From assembly GCF_009769755.1 (NCBI RefSeq), contig NZ_SDWJ01000001.1:1587816-1651815 (forward strand): a DNA stretch of 64,000 nt, written 5' to 3'. Position 1 is the stretch's first letter, and each line of letters begins with the position of its first letter. Under the pieces are notes generated by a model. The model was not told the origin of the DNA and searched no databases. It saw only the letters and a list, made by a program, of their open reading frames with translations. The DNA comes from Sphingorhabdus profundilacus (GTDB lineage Bacteria > Pseudomonadota > Alphaproteobacteria > Sphingomonadales > Sphingomonadaceae). This document shows, piece after piece, positions 56,722 to 64,000 of this stretch. The position numbers and the translations under genes were made by a program.

Positions 56722-56824
56722 TTTTTCGTCAAAAGGAAAAAGAAAAGAAGATAAAAGAAGTGCAGTACCCGTCTAAAAGGGCAACCTCATTTTTGCTTTT
56801 TGTCTTTTTCCTTTTGACGAAAAA
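56722..56824. repeat. 22-bp perfect inverted repeat (103-base element)
   Basis: Arms 56722-56743 (TTTTTCGTCAAAAGG... type) and 56803-56824 are exact reverse complements over 22 bases, flanking a 59-base AT-rich, purine-skewed spacer. The arms differ from both palindrome families in the window. No coding frame. Resembles a small MITE or the stem of a long RNA hairpin. Confidence 0.8.
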
Positions 56825-56858
56825 TTATCATACCCGTTTGCCATAAAATCCCCTCCGT

Positions 56859-56937
56859 CCGTCACCCTGAATTTATTTCAGGGTCTTAGTTTTCAACGTC
56901 GAAGGATTAAGACCCTGAAATAAATTCAGGGTGACGG
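56859..56937. repeat. Palindromic element family A, copy 3
   Basis: Arms 56859-56888 and 56908-56937 are exact inverted repeats over 30 bases; the core is CCCTGAATTTATTTCAGGG in place of CCCTGAACTTGTTTCAGGG, changed symmetrically in both arms. Spacer 19 bases. Same outer ends as the other copies (CCGTCACCC/GGGTGACGG). Confidence 0.88.
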
Positions 56938-57009
56938 CGGTTTGGAAACGGGTTTAGCGAGGACGACGCAAATTTCACGGCGGCGTCGTCACGGACTAGG
57001 CAAAAGCCT

Positions 57010-58353
57010 TCAGCTTCCGAAGCCAACCCCTAAAAACCCGGGCATTGGACCATTCCAACCATTGTCGCTTGCGGGTTCCGCCGCCTTTTGCGGGGCAGCA
57101 GGCTTTTCGCGGGTTGGCTTTTTGTCTGCCGGGGTACGTGTGGGGCTGGATTTTTCCGGTTCTGCCAAGGGCTCCTTGGCCACCACTTTACGCCCACGCT
57201 TTGCAGGTGCGCGTTCCTCTTTTACCGCAACAGGTGCGTCCACTTTACCAAGGCGTTCAATCTTGTTGCCGATCAGCTTTTCGATGTTTTCGATGGCTTC
57301 CTCGTCCGCCTTGGTGACGAAGGTAAAGGCTTTACCCTTTGCCCCTGCCCGCCCCGTGCGGCCGATGCGATGGACATAATCGTCGGGATGCCAAGGCGCG
57401 TCGAAATTGAAGACATGGCTTACGCCTTTCACATCCAGTCCGCGCGCGGCAACATCTGATGCGACCAGAAAGTCGATATCGCCATTTTTAAATGCTTCGA
57501 GCTGCTTTTGACGCGATGCCTGATCGATATCGCCATGAATTTCGCCTGACCGCAGGCCATGGCGTTGCAGGCTGGTGTTCAACTCGCGGACTGTTGTCTT
57601 GCGATTGCAAAAGATAATCGCGTTCGAAACCTGTTCACTGCGGATAAGATCGCGCAAGACATCGCGCTTTTTCATCGGAGATACGTTGACAAGAAACTGT
57701 TCGATATTCGTATTGGCCGTCGCGGGACGTGCCACTTCGATATATTTGGGGTTGGTCAGAAACTTGTCCGCCAGTTTCTTGATCGGCGGCGGCATTGTTG
57801 CCGAAAATAGCAAAGTCTGGCGCGTGGTCGGCAATTTGGTGCAAATATGTTCGATGTCGGGAATGAATCCCATATCGAGCATTCTGTCAGCTTCATCGAT
57901 GACCAGCATCTCGCATCCGGTAAGCAAAATCTTGCCGCGTTCGAACAGGTCCATCAGGCGTCCGGGTGTTGCAATCAACACATCGACACCCTTTTCAAGA
58001 GCCTTGACCTGATCGCCCATCTGCACGCCACCAATGAGCAACGCCATCGATAGTTTGTGATATTTCCCGTATTTTTCAAAATTCTCGGCGACTTGGGCGG
58101 CAAGTTCGCGGGTTGGCTCCAAGATCAGACTGCGTGGCATTCGGGCGCGGGCGCGGCCGTTTGCCAGCACGTCGATCATGGGCAGAACAAAGCTGGCGGT
58201 CTTGCCCGTTCCCGTCTGTGCGATGGCAATAATATCGCGCATCATCTGCACTTGCGGGATTGCGGCGGCCTGAATAGGGGTTGGCTCATCATAGCCAGCC
58301 TCGGTAACAGCCTTTAATAATTCATCAGACAAGCCGATATCGGCAAAACGCAT
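57010..58353 (-). CDS. DEAD-box RNA helicase (RhlE-like)
   Basis: 447 residues from ATG 58353 (MRFADIGLSDELLKAVTEAG); the frame upstream to 58440 lacks family sequence. Motifs in order: GYDEPTPIQAAAIPQ (Q motif), AQTGTGKTASF, PTRELAAQV, VIDEADRMLDMGF (DEAD), FSATMPPPI, and HRIGRTGRAG. The C-terminal 75 residues are Lys/Pro/Ala-rich, an RNA-binding tail. Involved in rRNA maturation or mRNA decay. Confidence 0.93.
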   Translation of the reverse strand: MRFADIGLSDELLKAVTEAGYDEPTPIQAAAIPQVQMMRDIIAIAQTGTGKTASFVLPMIDVLANGRARARMPRSLILEPTRELAAQVAENFEKYGKYHKLSMALLIGGVQMGDQVKALEKGVDVLIATPGRLMDLFERGKILLTGCEMLVIDEADRMLDMGFIPDIEHICTKLPTTRQTLLFSATMPPPIKKLADKFLTNPKYIEVARPATANTNIEQFLVNVSPMKKRDVLRDLIRSEQVSNAIIFCNRKTTVRELNTSLQRHGLRSGEIHGDIDQASRQKQLEAFKNGDIDFLVASDVAARGLDVKGVSHVFNFDAPWHPDDYVHRIGRTGRAGAKGKAFTFVTKADEEAIENIEKLIGNKIERLGKVDAPVAVKEERAPAKRGRKVVAKEPLAEPEKSSPTRTPADKKPTREKPAAPQKAAEPASDNGWNGPMPGFLGVGFGS

Positions 58354-58474
58354 AGGATTGTTCCGGAAAAGCGATATATGCCAAACAACATCACCGAAGC
58401 GCGTCTTGGCCTGCGCGGCCTTTGGTCTGCTATGACCCAAATGTCAAGGAATTTGGCGGTATCAGGTCGGTAGG

Positions 58475-58999
58475 TCAGCGCGGTATGAGCAACCGGAACT
58501 TGTCAACCTCGCACTTGGCGCCCGTGCGGGCGTGCAACAGGTCGCGATCAATGCACAGTTTTCCATCATAAGGCTTTTCCATATAAGCGCCTGCATAAAA
58601 TTCGCGCGCCAGGCAACCATCCCCAAGATAGGCGCGGATCAGCACGCCATCTCGGGTCAACAGCTCCAGCGTATCCTTTGGACCCGGCCGTGATCCGGCC
58701 AATTTGTCAATCCAAAGGCATTTGCCAATTTTTTGTTCTTTATACCTTAAACTAGCGGCCTGTTTTGTCTTTCCGCCCGGCGTGTTCATGGGCGCAACTG
58801 TCTGGCTCGGCAAACGCACAATAACACGTTGATCCACCCGGACCTGTTGAAACACAGTTTGCAGCCGCATAATCGGAGCGAACGGATTGCCCGGACGATC
58901 AGTCTCGATTTGTGCAGAAGCATCGCGGGACACTATCATGAAACCGATCGCTAAAATTACTATGGCAAAGACTGCGCGCAAGAGTTGATCCGGTATCAA
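58475..58999 (-). CDS. Hypothetical exported protein
   Basis: 174 residues with a hydrophobic N-terminal segment (about 9-24, VFAIVILAIGFMIVSRDASA; cleavage near SAQ). The rest is soluble, with four cysteines (GKCLWID, DGCLARE, KLCIDRD, AKCEVDK) that could form two disulfides. No family recognised. Divergent from the FAD oxidase gene with an 88-base gap; may be regulated together with it. Confidence 0.6.
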   Translation of the reverse strand: MIPDQLLRAVFAIVILAIGFMIVSRDASAQIETDRPGNPFAPIMRLQTVFQQVRVDQRVIVRLPSQTVAPMNTPGGKTKQAASLRYKEQKIGKCLWIDKLAGSRPGPKDTLELLTRDGVLIRAYLGDGCLAREFYAGAYMEKPYDGKLCIDRDLLHARTGAKCEVDKFRLLIPR

Positions 59000-59087
59000 G
59001 TTGAAGTTCGAACGGCTTTAGTCGATAGGGTTGAACAGGGTATGAATTGGGCAACGGTTCGCCGCTGTCAATCTTTTGGAATCCAAT

Positions 59088-60533
59088 GTGCAAGATACAG
59101 ATGCTTTGTCAGAATTGAAGGAATATTTAGGCCCCAAAGGCTTTACAGATGATCCCGACGTCATGGCGCCCTGGCTGACCGATTGGCGTGGCCGTTTCAC
59201 TGGTCGCGCTGCGGCGCTCGTCTCTCCTGAAAATAGCGCACAGGTTGCCCATGTGGTTGGCATTTGTGCGCGGCACCGGATCGCTATTGTCCCGCAGGGC
59301 GGCAATAGCGGCATGGTTGCCGGAGCGACCCCGGATGACAGCGGCGAACAAATCATTGTGTCCTTGCGCCGGATGAACAGGATTGACCCGATAGATTCTG
59401 AAACGGGCCTTTTGCGCTGCGAAGCGGGTGTCATTCTTCAAAACTTGCATGAAGCAGTGGCAAGGCAGGGCCGTCGTTTCCCTTTGACGTTGGGCGGAAA
59501 AGGGTCAGCGACAATAGGCGGACTGGTATCAACCAATGCTGGCGGTACACAGGTGTTACGCCATGGCACCATGCGAAACCTGATTGCAGGGATCGAAGCC
59601 ATATTACCGGATGGGTCACTTTATGACGCGATGATCCCGCTTAAAAAAGACAATCGCGGGTACGAACTGAAGCATCTTTTGATAGGCGGGGAAGGAACGA
59701 TCGGAATTGTAACCGCTGCGGTCGTTCAAACCGTTCCCGCATTGCTGGATCGCTGCGTCATGTGGGTCGGCGTTGATAGCCCCGTTCAAGCCTATCACTT
59801 GCTGCTTTTTATGCAGGCGCGCGCGCGCGACCGGCTCGAAGGATTCGAAATTTTGCCCAACCGTGCGCTTGATGCCGTCACGCAGCATATCCCGGGAACG
59901 CGCGCTCCGTTGGACACAGCGCACAAATGGCATGTCCTGATGGAGCTGGTGCAGGATGACCCGGCCCAATCGGCACCAGCCGAACGCGCGTCAGATCTTC
60001 TCGAAGAAGCCATCCAATCCGGTCTGATGGAAAATGCAACATTGGCCAGCAGCGAGGCGCAGGCCGACGCTTTCTGGAAAATTCGCGATTCGATTGCAGA
60101 AGCGGAACGCGCCGCCGGTCCTGCGTTACAGCATGATATCAGCGTACCTGTCGATGCGATGGCAAAATTCATCGAATTGGAATCGCCGGTTATCGAGCGG
60201 CAATGGCCCGGAAGCCTAACAGTTGCCTTTGGTCATATGGGCGACGGAAACATTCATTTCCATGTCAAAGCACCACCCGGTGTTGATGTGTCCCAATGGC
60301 ATGCAAGTGATGCAAAGGCGATAACGGCACATGTCTATGATCGCGTCGCTGCCTATCATGGCTCGCTTTCTGCCGAACATGGCATTGGTCAGGCAAAGAT
60401 TGCCGAGTTTGAACGCCTGTCAAACCCGGTCCGCATCGCATCGTTGCGCGCAATTAAAAACGCCCTGGACCCTTTGGGTATAATGAATCCGGGAAAGCTT
60501 GTTCCACTTGCGAAAGTGACGATGTCCGACTAA
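59088..60533 (+). CDS. FAD-linked oxidase/dehydrogenase (D-2-hydroxyacid type)
   Basis: About 481 residues. I favour the GTG at 59088 (VQDTDALSELKEYLGPKGFT) with TGGA eight bases upstream; an in-frame TTG at 59076 is possible. FAD-binding_4 signature IAIVPQGGNSGMVAGATPD and C-terminal FAD-oxidase domain with FGHMGDGNIHFHVKAP and SAEHGIGQAKIAEF. Such proteins are D-lactate, glycolate or D-2-hydroxyglutarate dehydrogenases; the last is common in proteobacteria. Substrate not determinable here. Confidence 0.87.
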   Translation: MQDTDALSELKEYLGPKGFTDDPDVMAPWLTDWRGRFTGRAAALVSPENSAQVAHVVGICARHRIAIVPQGGNSGMVAGATPDDSGEQIIVSLRRMNRIDPIDSETGLLRCEAGVILQNLHEAVARQGRRFPLTLGGKGSATIGGLVSTNAGGTQVLRHGTMRNLIAGIEAILPDGSLYDAMIPLKKDNRGYELKHLLIGGEGTIGIVTAAVVQTVPALLDRCVMWVGVDSPVQAYHLLLFMQARARDRLEGFEILPNRALDAVTQHIPGTRAPLDTAHKWHVLMELVQDDPAQSAPAERASDLLEEAIQSGLMENATLASSEAQADAFWKIRDSIAEAERAAGPALQHDISVPVDAMAKFIELESPVIERQWPGSLTVAFGHMGDGNIHFHVKAPPGVDVSQWHASDAKAITAHVYDRVAAYHGSLSAEHGIGQAKIAEFERLSNPVRIASLRAIKNALDPLGIMNPGKLVPLAKVTMSD

Positions 60534-60579
60534 GACCCCCAAGAATTTTTTGTCGCAATAACAACATATGGAGTCTCCC

Positions 60580-61359
60580 ATGGCCACCGCGCCCCAAGCT
60601 ACCAACCTGCCGCTTCTTTACCAGGATCTGGTTCCGCTCAACAGCAACGAACATGCAAAGTGGAAATCGCGCATGCTCGAAAATGCTAAATTCATGGATG
60701 GCCAACATGCTATCCCGTTGACGATTGAGGAATTTGTTCCTGCTTCGCGCAACTATCCAATCATTTTTTCGGCATCCGAAACACCCGTTCCGCTGGTGTT
60801 GATGGGAATGAATGAAGGCGTGAATACCTTCATGAACGAAGAGGGCCAGTTTGATCGCCCGGTATATGTTCCTGCCTATATCCGCCGCTATCCCTTCATG
60901 CTCGCAAAACTGCGTCCGGATACCGACGAATTGTCGCTTTGCTTCGACCCGACATCGGGGGCTGTTGGTGAATTTAAGGAAGGAAACGACCTGTTTAATG
61001 GCACCGACCCTAGCGACAACACGAAAGCAATCCTCAAATTCTGTGAAGATTTTGAAAATGCCGGCGCGCAAACCCATGCCTTTGTCGAAGAGCTCAAAAA
61101 ACTTGACCTGTTGATGGATGGTGAAGTTTCGATTCAGCAAGAAGGTCAGGAAAAGCCTTATGTGTATCGTGGCTTCAAGATGGTGGACGAGAATAAGTTG
61201 CGTGAATTGCGTGGCGATGCGGTCCGCAAATTGAACCAGAACGGCATACTTGCCTTAATCCATGCACATCTGTTTTCGCTTCAATTGATGCGCGAAATTT
61301 TTGCGGTTCAAGTCGCTCAAGGCAAAGTTCCACAGATTTCAGAATTGCCGGCCAACTAA
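60580..61359 (+). CDS. SapC family protein
   Basis: 259 residues from ATG 60580, which has GGAG at 60571-60574; the ATG at 60568 lacks one. SapC hallmarks: LNSNEHAKWKSRMLENAKF, PLTIEEFVPASRNYPIIFS, and FDRPVYVPAYIRRYPFMLA then LCFDPTSGAVGEFKEGNDLF. Named for an S-layer-related protein in Campylobacter; the role in alphaproteobacteria is not clear, where it often accompanies TonB receptors. Ends with its own terminator. Confidence 0.87.
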   Translation: MATAPQATNLPLLYQDLVPLNSNEHAKWKSRMLENAKFMDGQHAIPLTIEEFVPASRNYPIIFSASETPVPLVLMGMNEGVNTFMNEEGQFDRPVYVPAYIRRYPFMLAKLRPDTDELSLCFDPTSGAVGEFKEGNDLFNGTDPSDNTKAILKFCEDFENAGAQTHAFVEELKKLDLLMDGEVSIQQEGQEKPYVYRGFKMVDENKLRELRGDAVRKLNQNGILALIHAHLFSLQLMREIFAVQVAQGKVPQISELPAN

Positions 61360-61374
61360 TCCGAAATCCGTTTC

Positions 61375-61415
61375 AGCCCCGCCAGATCATCCTCGGATCA
61401 ACTGGCGGGGCTTTG
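61375..61415 (+). terminator. Terminator after sapC
   Basis: Stem AGCCCCGCCAG (61375-61385) and CTGGCGGGGCT (61402-61412), followed by a weak TTGACT tail. Also lies downstream of the minus-strand gene ending at 61420, so it may serve both. Confidence 0.75.
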
Positions 61416-61419
61416 ACTC

Positions 61420-61827
61420 TCAGCGTTGGATATAACCAACGGCGTTTAGCGCTTTCGCCCGCGTAAAAAACAAATCCAGCGCCTCATCGGGCAGCATTTC
61501 TCTCAGCAACGTCTGAAATTGCGGACGTTTCTCGGCATTGGCGAGACCAATGGCCTGCACAAGCAGGATTTCATCCACACTCGCGCCGCCGCAACAGGGC
61601 CGGAAAATCGAAAAAGGCTCGGGCCAAATTTGCGTCACAACCTCCATCAGCAAGTTGAATTGCAATGTTGCATGTGGACAGTGCAAATACCCCAATATTC
61701 TTGCGTACGGATCGAGCGCCGCATTTCTTGAAATACACCAGCTACGCGCAGCCAGAATGTATCGCGCGTCGGCCGACCGCATATCCAGCAATCGTGGCTG
61801 TCGGGACAAAAATAGATTGATAAGCAT
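61420..61827 (-). CDS. Unrecognised protein preceded by a Fur box
   Basis: 135 residues. ATG at 61827 with AGGAGA six bases upstream, clearly a real gene. No signal peptide; mostly helical, with Cys in RSWCISRN and LHCPHAT, and a CC pair in FRPCCGGASVDEILLVQAIG. It resembles a small sphingomonad family of about 130 residues with a C-terminal cysteine pair (I recall a DUF6628-like type but am unsure). The Fur box at 61854-61872 overlaps the expected promoter, so expression should rise under iron shortage. A role in iron handling or as a small regulator is inferred. Confidence 0.7.
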   Translation of the reverse strand: MLINLFLSRQPRLLDMRSADARYILAARSWCISRNAALDPYARILGYLHCPHATLQFNLLMEVVTQIWPEPFSIFRPCCGGASVDEILLVQAIGLANAEKRPQFQTLLREMLPDEALDLFFTRAKALNAVGYIQR

Positions 61828-61853
61828 GACTATCTCCTACTCTCTTGGGAGTT

Positions 61854-61872
61854 ATTGATAATCATTCTCAAT
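61854..61872 (-). promoter_or_regulatory. Fur-type operator
   Basis: ATTGATAATCATTCTCAAT is a 19-base near-palindrome (reverse: ATTGAGAATGATTATCAAT) matching the classical Fur box in most positions. It is 27 bases upstream of the ATG at 61827, where it would cover the -10 region or the transcript start. Confidence 0.75.
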
Positions 61873-61954
61873 AGCAAGTCATTTTTCAGTGACCCGTGAA
61901 ATCATGGCGAAAGTCGTAAATTATTCTTAAGGTGGGGTTGATTTTGGACCGCAT

Positions 61955-62073
61955 CGCCCCCATTCTTTCAAGAGGACGGAGATATCCCCTCCCATTTTCG
62001 TCCTACCGGTGCCGTTAGGCGGCACCACCTCCCTGAACCTTGGCCACCCCGAATTTATTCGGGGTGGTTTTTT
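61955..62073 (+). ncRNA. Small RNA candidate with two C-rich loops and strong terminator
   Basis: Ordered hairpins: AGGACG (61973-61978) with CGTCCT (61999-62004), the loop exposing CCCCTCCC; GGTGCCG (62008-62014) with CGGCACC (62020-62026); single-stranded ACCTCCCTGAACCTTGG (62027-62043); then a terminator stem CCACCCCGAA/TTCGGGGTGG with loop TTTA and TTTTTT (62044-62073). Two segments are complementary to Shine-Dalgarno sequence (CCCCTCCC, ACCTCCC), as in alphaproteobacterial sRNAs; the layout and CCTCCCTGAAC string recall the suhB/MmgR family. The 5' end is estimated; no start codon or ORF runs through it. Confidence 0.6.
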
Positions 62074-62110
62074 CTTGGACTAGGATGGGGACCAAGCCCG
62101 TAAAACTGTG

Positions 62111-62980
62111 TCATTCGGCCGCGACTAAAGTTGCCGAACCCAGCGCCTGATCAGACAATATCCGTACAAGGTTCCCAATCAGATCCGAAATGGAGGCCAG
62201 CGAAATGCTGGGCTCCCGCAAGGTCGAATCGAGATAGAGCGAGCGATCAACCTCCAACTGCAGGGCATGTATGTTCGCCTTAGGCCGACCGTGCCGTCGC
62301 AAAATATGTTCGCCGGAATAAGGGTGGTTCAACGCGGTGCGAAACCCGGCCAATTGGATTTGGTGAATCAGCATCTCTGAAAATGGGGAGGCTGCACTAT
62401 GCCCAAAACGATCGCCGATCACAAAATGCGGTGGGTCGCCTTTGGGCACATTGCCAATGGGTGGCATGCTATGCAGGTCAAGGAGGACCGCCACACCGAA
62501 TTTTCGGCGCATCTGAGTTAAGATATCCGCGATTGCTTCATGATAAGGCCGGTGAAATCCCGTTATCCGTCCCTGGATTTCGTCCAGTTCATATTGGCCT
62601 TTCCAAATATCGCCGGCACTGGCCAATCGTCTTGGAATCAAACCCAAACCGCCGCGCTGTTTTGGCCCCGGTGTGGGATAATCTGCCGGGTTGGCATCAC
62701 GGACCATTTCTGCATCCAGATCATTTTCATCCCGATTAAGATCAATCCACGCCCGGGCGCGATGCGCGACAATGGCCGGGAAGCCCGAACCGATGACTTT
62801 ACGAAGCAACAGATCAGCATAGCGATCTTCCAAACGCACCAAAGATTCCTTTGGCAGACGCAGTGAACGAAAAACGATCTCAGGATAATCGCGCCCTGCA
62901 TGGGGCACCGATACGAGCAACGGGATCGACAGCGATTGGCCTCCATAGACCGCAAATCCGCTGTTTTCGATAAGCTCCAT
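62111..62980 (-). CDS. N-formylglutamate amidohydrolase family protein
   Basis: 289 residues. The FGase pattern is VSVPHAGRDYPEIVFRSL, VGLEDRYADLLLRKVIGS-like LVRLEDRYADLLL, RAWIDLNRDENDLDAEM (metal site) and LLDLHSMPPIGN. Could release formate from N-formylglutamate of histidine breakdown, but no hut genes are nearby. Its position next to cpdR is a conserved alphaproteobacterial pairing that I recall. Divergent from cpdR by 132 bases. Confidence 0.85.
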   Translation of the reverse strand: MELIENSGFAVYGGQSLSIPLLVSVPHAGRDYPEIVFRSLRLPKESLVRLEDRYADLLLRKVIGSGFPAIVAHRARAWIDLNRDENDLDAEMVRDANPADYPTPGPKQRGGLGLIPRRLASAGDIWKGQYELDEIQGRITGFHRPYHEAIADILTQMRRKFGVAVLLDLHSMPPIGNVPKGDPPHFVIGDRFGHSAASPFSEMLIHQIQLAGFRTALNHPYSGEHILRRHGRPKANIHALQLEVDRSLYLDSTLREPSISLASISDLIGNLVRILSDQALGSATLVAAE

Positions 62981-63112
62981 ACGCTTTCATCCTCTTGCCT
63001 GATCGAAACCTTGGCACATTTTACCGTATTTGGTGCAAAAAATTAAAACTCTGCCCTTATGACAGGCTGAAATATAGTGAATTACATTTTGAGTGAAAGA
63101 AAAGGACGTTCG

Positions 63113-63490
63113 ATGACCCGTATCTTGCTTGCAGAAGATGAACAGGCAATGCGCGAATATCTGGCACGTGCGTTGGAACGGTCGGGTTATGAAGTCGTCT
63201 CTGTCGACCGCGGAACCGAAGCAGTGCCGCTTTTGGAAAGCGAACATTTCGACCTGCTTTTGACCGACATCGTGATGCCCGAAATGGATGGCATCGAACT
63301 GGCGCGGCATTGCAGCAAAGTGTCCCCCCAGACCGAGGTTATGTTCATCACCGGATTTTCCGGCGTCGCCTTGCGTGCAGGCGAATCGATGCCAAATGCC
63401 AAAATCTTGTCCAAGCCGTTCCATTTGAAAGACCTGGTGCTTGAGGTAGAGCGCCTGTTTGCAAAGGAAAGTTTCAGCGAGCTGAAATAG
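63113..63490 (+). CDS. cpdR: Response regulator CpdR
   Basis: 125 residues from ATG 63113 (MTRILLAEDEQAMREYLARA), AAAGGA upstream; the frame opens at 63077 but without a ribosome-binding site. Single receiver domain with Asp52 in LLLTDIVMPEMDGIELAR, switch region MFITGFSGVALRAG and KILSKPFHLKDLVLEVERLF. This matches CpdR, which in its unphosphorylated form primes ClpXP for CtrA and other substrates. No output domain. Divergent from the N-formylglutamate amidohydrolase gene. Confidence 0.9.
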   Translation: MTRILLAEDEQAMREYLARALERSGYEVVSVDRGTEAVPLLESEHFDLLLTDIVMPEMDGIELARHCSKVSPQTEVMFITGFSGVALRAGESMPNAKILSKPFHLKDLVLEVERLFAKESFSELK

Positions 63491-63533
63491 ACTTGAATGA
63501 TAGGGCAACCCCAGCTAGAGGCTGCCGCAGCGT

Positions 63534-63608
63534 GGGCGTATAGCTCAGTGGTAGAGCACTGTGTTGACATCGCAGGGGTCGCAAGTTCAATCCTTGCTAC
63601 GCCCACCA
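63534..63608 (+). tRNA. tRNA-Val (anticodon GAC)
   Basis: 75 bases including encoded CCA. Acceptor GGGCGTA (63534-63540) pairs with TACGCCC (63598-63604); discriminator A and CCA follow. The D-arm has AGCTCAGTGGTAGAGC, anticodon stem CTGTG/CGCAG encloses loop TTGACAT (anticodon GAC), T-arm GGGTCGCAAGTTCAATCCTTG-type with TTCAA. Reads GUC and, by wobble, GUU valine codons. Confidence 0.95.
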
Positions 63609-64000
63609 TTTTCCTTCCAGAATCATTATAAATCCCGATCCGCTTAAAATACCGGCTTATTGTTACGCATTTTCCGTCGCTTACGAGGACGATTAGGGCT
63701 GGTGCTCGGCCAGAGACCATTTGTAGTCACGACATATCAAGAGATCTGGTCGATTTTCTCAAGGGCCAATTTTTTGCCACCACTTTGGGGAAGACTCGAA
63801 TGGTCGGTTACGCCGACGCAAATCCGAGGAATTTGCGCTGGTCTTGCCAGCTAAGCGGAATGCCGCGCATGCGACCACGCTTCATTCGCCGAAGGTGGCT
63901 GGCAATACTATTGCCGCAGTGACGTAACCAACCAATCCTATCGTGGAACTGTAACCTTCCGCTTCTGATCAACTCCAGACATACGGTAACGCTGGTCTTG
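63609..64000. other. 392-base stretch after tRNA-Val without a recognised gene
   Basis: No family-recognisable gene. A minus-strand frame is open from the right edge to a TAA at 63810-63808 (64 codons, no start inside the window), with a basic translation containing MKRGRMRGIPLSWQDQRKF; codon use is mixed with AGA, AGG and TTA, unlike its neighbours, so it may be the end of a foreign gene or chance. A plus-strand 64-codon frame at 63660-63854 has no ribosome-binding site. tRNA 3' ends are common phage integration sites. Confidence 0.4.

Larger units (their letters stand above)
56630..57009. other. 380-base gene-free stretch with two palindromic elements
   Basis: Contains the receptor terminator (56650-56680), a separate inverted repeat (56722-56824) and a family A element (56859-56937); these are listed individually. 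After 56937 only the helicase 3' region follows. I see no gene in it. Confidence 0.75.

Noticed and set aside
63660..63854. 64-codon plus-strand frame after the tRNA
   Set aside because: No ribosome-binding site, no domain, unusual residue mix; treated as noncoding.

Overview
This window looks like a chromosomal segment of an alphaproteobacterium of the order Sphingomonadales, probably family Sphingomonadaceae (Sphingopyxis/Sphingorhabdus-like). The evidence is the gene set: CtrA and CpdR cell-cycle regulators, an F1 ATP synthase operon in the order atpH-A-G-D-C, hslVU, UPF0262, two large TonB-dependent receptors, a SapC protein and an exosortase-type exopolysaccharide operon. The intergenic palindromes (cores such as CCCTGAACTTGTTTCAGGG and GTGTCTCGACTTCGCTCGACAC) are of a kind I associate with this group. 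Genus is not resolved. Nearly all of the window is ordinary, densely packed chromosomal coding sequence; I see no prophage, IS element, CRISPR array or rRNA.

Layout. 1-2874: EPS operon on the minus strand (export lipoprotein, Wzz-like protein, tyrosine kinase cut by the left edge). 3049-6100: minus-strand ada/PEP-mutase pair, DUF1203 and dienelactone hydrolase genes. 6314-12024: ATP synthase F1 operon with three oddities: a palindromic element between atpA and atpG, an AT-rich foreign-looking secreted-protein gene between atpD and atpC, and a beta subunit with an Ala/Lys/Pro-rich N-terminal extension beside a short epsilon. 12080-19816: DUF1772, EamA transporter, CpaF ATPase, nitrilase-family enzyme, a small exported membrane protein, galE and hslVU. 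19893-28841: M16 peptidase, CinA-like protein, map, a RES/Xre toxin-antitoxin pair, argC, NlpC/P60 and M17 peptidases. 28890-34810: small membrane proteins, a flavin monooxygenase, PhnA, DoxX, a cold-shock protein and dnaB. 34959-40775: UPF0262, GH25-cdd-dcd, a saccharopine-dehydrogenase-like reductase, a PPP phosphatase and an M28 peptidase. 40837-47800: ctrA with its own CtrA-type site, TonB receptor 1, pirin, arfB, fRMsr and a glycine-zipper envelope protein that also has a CtrA-type site. 47876-56629: bpt, ilvA, a coupled oxidoreductase-amidohydrolase-reductase operon and TonB receptor 2. 57010-63608: DEAD-box helicase, FAD oxidase, SapC, a Fur-box-preceded unknown gene, a small-RNA candidate, N-formylglutamate amidohydrolase, cpdR and tRNA-Val(GAC). 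The last 390 bases hold no recognisable gene.

How it works together. Cell-cycle control appears twice: CtrA, a DNA-binding regulator destroyed by ClpXP, and CpdR, the response regulator that in Caulobacter licenses that destruction. Proteostasis and translation quality control are represented by HslUV, Bpt, ArfB and Map. The most unusual material is structural: three copies of one palindromic family, two sites of a second family (one pair apparently inserted in frame in the signal-peptide region of an amidohydrolase), a separate 22-bp inverted repeat, and an sRNA-like locus with two C-rich anti-Shine-Dalgarno segments and a strong terminator.
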